DNA of 8,158 bases, from NCBI GenBank assembly GCA_003492055.1, contig DMZE01000285.1, positions 1 through 8,158 on the forward strand, read 5' to 3'. Below the pieces are notes generated by a model that saw nothing but the letters and a program-made list of their open reading frames with translations, was not told the origin of the DNA and searched no databases. This DNA comes from Cellvibrionales bacterium. Lineage in GTDB: Bacteria; Pseudomonadota; Gammaproteobacteria; Pseudomonadales; UBA7434. Shown here piece by piece: positions 7,056-8,158 of the stretch. Position 1 is the stretch's first letter. The number at the start of each line of letters is the position of its first letter. The position numbers and the translations under genes were made by a program.

Positions 7056-7151
7056 CCCTTATACAAAAAACTCATTTTCTCAAATAAAATCAATTACTTA
7101 TAGTCACCTCCTAAAATTATTGTTAATTGTTGGTGTACTGATTTCTTGAGA

Positions 7152-7248
7152 AAGCTCAATTCCTTTTCTAAGCTCAATAGTAACTTTCACGAAAGCTATG
7201 TGAATTCAATCACCCTGTGGTGACTGATTCAAAGTGAACACGAAAGCT
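7152..7248. repeat. Cluster of AAGCT-containing direct repeats
   Basis: AAGCT occurs four times, at 7152, 7170, 7193 and 7244. The first two extend to AAGCTCAAT (18 bp apart) and the last two to CACGAAAGCT (51 bp apart). They could be operator half-sites or parts of RNA stems in the rsd leader. Confidence 0.5.
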
Positions 7249-7280
7249 TTAATCTCTTTTTTTGTAGTATGGATTAAAGC
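7202..7280 (+). promoter_or_regulatory. Attenuator-like set of alternative hairpins in the rsd leader
   Basis: Three overlapping pairings are visible. First, GAAT-CA-TCACC (7202-7214) pairs with GGTGA-TG-ATTC (7219-7230), with a bulge and a mismatch. Second, GATT-C-AAAG (7226-7234, bulged C) pairs with CTTTAATC (7247-7254), directly followed by TCTTTTTTT (7255-7263), the layout of a weak intrinsic terminator. Third, GCTTTAATC (7246-7254) pairs perfectly with GATTAAAGC (7272-7280), which removes the second hairpin. Stems two and three are exclusive, and stem one also competes with stem two. All stems are A/T-rich, so stability is modest. No folding was computed. Confidence 0.35.
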
Positions 7281-7286
7281 CAGTAG

Positions 7287-7324
7287 GCCATATGGATGGC
7301 TGTGTTTTTAAACGGCAGGAGCCG
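7287..7324 (+). promoter_or_regulatory. Two tandem GGA hairpins, candidate CsrA/RsmA binding sites
   Basis: Stem GCCAT (7287-7291) with ATGGC (7296-7300) presents ATGG in the loop, next to A. Stem CGGC (7313-7316) with GCCG (7321-7324) presents AGGA in the loop. GGA at the apex of a short hairpin is the known recognition element of CsrA/RsmA. A further GGA lies in the rsd ribosome-binding site (7424-7426). The first loop contains the ATG of the small open frame described separately. Confidence 0.35.
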
Positions 7325-7441
7325 GACAATCAAGTGACTAACAAAACATCGTTATCGCTATATGACTTAAACAATGCGTTTATTCAACGCCATCAGTTAC
7401 GCACTGATGATGGGGCTAAAAAAGGAAACATGAGATGTTAG
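7292..7441 (+). CDS. Possible 49-residue leader protein overlapping the rsd start
   Basis: An ATG at 7292 opens 50 codons ending in TAG at 7439-7441, 7 bp past the first base of rsd, in a different frame. The peptide begins MDGCVFKRQEPDNQ, is polar, has no membrane segment or signal peptide, and has a mixed, protein-like composition (SLYDLNNAFIQRHQLR at 22-37). I do not recognise it. Its junction with rsd (ATGAGATGTTAG) is typical of translational coupling. Only a poor ribosome-binding site is visible (TAGG, a few nt before the ATG), and the frame is short enough to arise by chance. It could instead be the untranslated leader of rsd. Confidence 0.35.
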   Translation: MDGCVFKRQEPDNQVTNKTSLSLYDLNNAFIQRHQLRTDDGAKKGNMRC

Positions 7442-7923
7442 ATAATTGTAAATCGATCAAAGAACGCTGGGGCGGCGTCAGCAAAATTCTTGATGGCTGG
7501 ATGCAGCAACGACAAGAATTAATCGTTGAGTTTTGCACCATTAGCGGTGTTCACGACTCTTCATCTATCTACGCAAAAGATACTGCTGCAGGCTTGCGTC
7601 ACTTTTGTGAACTGATGGTTGACTATATCTCGGCCGGTCATTTCGAAGTGTACGATCACTTAATTCAAGAAGCAGAAGAATTCAATGATGGTAAAGGTCT
7701 AGACGTAGCGCGTCGCCTCTATCCTCAGGTCAGTAAAACTACTGAAGTTGCCTTGGCATTTAACGATAGTTTCGATGCGACATTTTCTGACGGTGTCATC
7801 AATCCACAGTTAGCGCGTGAATTATCATTGCTAGGCGAAACCTTAGTGTCACGCTTTGACCTTGAAGATCAGTTAGTTGAAAGCTTGCACTATTCGCACA
7901 GCGAATTAGTTGCCAGCGCTTAA
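7435..7923 (+). CDS. rsd: Rsd/AlgQ family regulator of sigma-70
   Basis: Rsd binds region 4 of the housekeeping sigma factor in the cytoplasm and keeps it from core RNA polymerase, which favours alternative sigma factors in stationary phase. The Pseudomonas orthologue AlgQ also affects alginate and siderophore genes. The 162-residue helical protein aligns over its whole length with E. coli Rsd (158): ERW...KILDGWMQQRQEL (10-29), the most conserved block MVDYISAGHFEVYD (61-74), ARRLYPQV (92-99) and LGETLVSRFDLEDQL (133-147). The ATG is preceded by AAAGGA (7421-7426) with 8 nt spacing. The gene overlaps a possible small upstream frame and has a 460-bp leader region with possible attenuation and CsrA-like elements. 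It lies downstream of dsbB as in Pseudomonas, which supports the assignment. Confidence 0.93.
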   Translation: MLDNCKSIKERWGGVSKILDGWMQQRQELIVEFCTISGVHDSSSIYAKDTAAGLRHFCELMVDYISAGHFEVYDHLIQEAEEFNDGKGLDVARRLYPQVSKTTEVALAFNDSFDATFSDGVINPQLARELSLLGETLVSRFDLEDQLVESLHYSHSELVASA

Positions 7924-7937
7924 TCTCTACCTATCTC

Positions 7938-7950
7938 ACTTGTTACAAGT
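7938..7950. repeat. 13-nt palindrome after rsd
   Basis: ACTTGT-T-ACAAGT is a perfect dyad around a single base, 14 bp after the rsd stop codon. It could be a small operator or a mini-hairpin at the 3' end of the message. Nothing else supports a role. Confidence 0.35.
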
Positions 7951-7954
7951 TTAT

Positions 7955-7998
7955 GGACTAGTACCGACTGCTATCCCTCAGGGCAGCGGTACTAGCCC
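7955..7998 (+). terminator. Strong hairpin downstream of rsd without adjacent U-tract
   Basis: CTAGTACCG (7958-7966) pairs perfectly with CGGTACTAG (7987-7995). CTGC (7968-7971) pairs with GCAG (7983-7986) across one bulged A, and GG/CC extends the base past one mismatch. The loop is 11 nt, with a CCC/GGG alternative. No run of T follows directly, so it may be a 3' stabilising structure or work with the pyrimidine-rich repeats that begin about 15 nt later. Confidence 0.5.
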
Positions 7999-8010
7999 CA
8001 TATACTTACT

Positions 8011-8080
8011 TCATCTTGTTTCATCTTGTTTCATCTTATTTCATCTTATTTCACCTTTTTTCATCTTATTTCATCCTCGC
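8011..8080 (+). repeat. Seven tandem copies of a 10-bp pyrimidine-rich repeat
   Basis: The unit TCATCTTRTT is repeated in strict 10-bp register from 8011: two copies with G at position 8, two with A, one variant TCACCTTTTT, one more with A, and a degenerate last copy TCATCCTCGC. The + strand is rich in C and T and nearly free of G, so its RNA would be unstructured with regularly spaced YC steps, like a Rho loading site. The 10-bp period also puts short T-tracts almost in helical phase. The unit is not a multiple of three and lies outside any credible gene. Confidence 0.93.
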
Positions 8081-8158
8081 TATCTCTCAGCATTGATCAC
8101 TGATTTTGTTTTAAATATTCTCAGGATACTCAATCAATAATCGCTGTACGACAATTCT
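8081..8158. other. Non-coding right edge
   Basis: This A/T-rich stretch shows no start of a recognisable gene, no clear promoter pair and no hairpin. The next gene lies beyond the window. Confidence 0.5.

Larger units (their letters stand above)
6975..7291 (+). other. Long intergenic region between dsbB and rsd, rich in short repeats
   Basis: No coding frame of note is seen here. Three kinds of direct repeat appear: TAGCGCTCAC at 7006-7015 and 7046-7055; AAGCTCAAT at 7152-7160 and 7170-7178; CACGAAAGCT at 7188-7197 and 7239-7248. Small dyads are TTGAG-AAAG-CTCAA (7146-7159), TTCAC-N9-GTGAA (7186-7204) and TCACC-CTGT-GGTGA (7210-7223). TATAGT at 7099-7104 could be a -10, but it lacks a good -35. 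The region probably contains the rsd promoter and a structured leader. Confidence 0.5.

Noticed and set aside
8011..8080. CRISPR array
   Set aside because: The 10-bp units are contiguous, without spacers, and no cas gene is present.
7910..8140. Plus-strand frame of 76 codons with a hydrophobic stretch resembling a membrane segment
   Set aside because: It begins at a TTG inside rsd, and its Phe/Leu/Ile-rich part is only the translation of the T-rich 10-bp repeats and the hairpin; no ribosome-binding site.

Overview
The window looks like a chromosomal segment of an AT-rich gammaproteobacterium. The evidence is a class I gamma-glutamylcysteine synthetase of the E. coli type, a four-cysteine DsbB, and an Rsd/AlgQ anti-sigma-70 factor directly downstream of dsbB, an adjacency known from Pseudomonas (dsbH/algQ). 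I cannot name the genus. I see no insertion sequence, integrase, CRISPR array, tRNA or rRNA; the gene content is ordinary housekeeping and stress genes, and the less usual signals are mostly between genes.

Left part (1-4000). A hybrid histidine kinase enters from the left edge on the + strand. Its H-box histidine and two receiver domains are intact, but its ATP-binding domain has lost the usual nucleotide-binding motifs. It converges on a minus-strand run of three closely spaced genes, read from right to left: a DUF924 protein, a long YihY/BrkB-type membrane protein, and a deoxyinosine/uracil-DNA glycosylase family protein whose start overlaps the end of the yihY-like gene.

Middle (4000-6460). 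A 183-bp divergent intergenic region precedes gshA (+ strand, GTG start), which ends in a very clear intrinsic terminator. A minus-strand gene for a small exported FliL-family protein converges on this terminator and is divergent from dsbB.

Right part (6460-8158). dsbB is followed by 460 bp without a long gene, then rsd. This long rsd leader holds several direct repeats, a set of mutually exclusive hairpins around a T-run (attenuator-like), two small hairpins with GGA at the loop (CsrA/RsmA-like), and a 49-codon open frame whose stop overlaps the rsd start. After rsd come a small palindrome, a strong hairpin without an adjacent U-tract, and seven copies of a 10-bp pyrimidine-rich repeat (TCATCTTRTT).

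Themes: thiol/redox chemistry (gshA for glutathione, dsbB for disulfide formation), global transcription control (rsd) and signalling. The strongest candidates for something undescribed are the regulatory architecture of the rsd leader and 3' region, and the degenerate hybrid kinase. All RNA structures were found by eye and none was computed.
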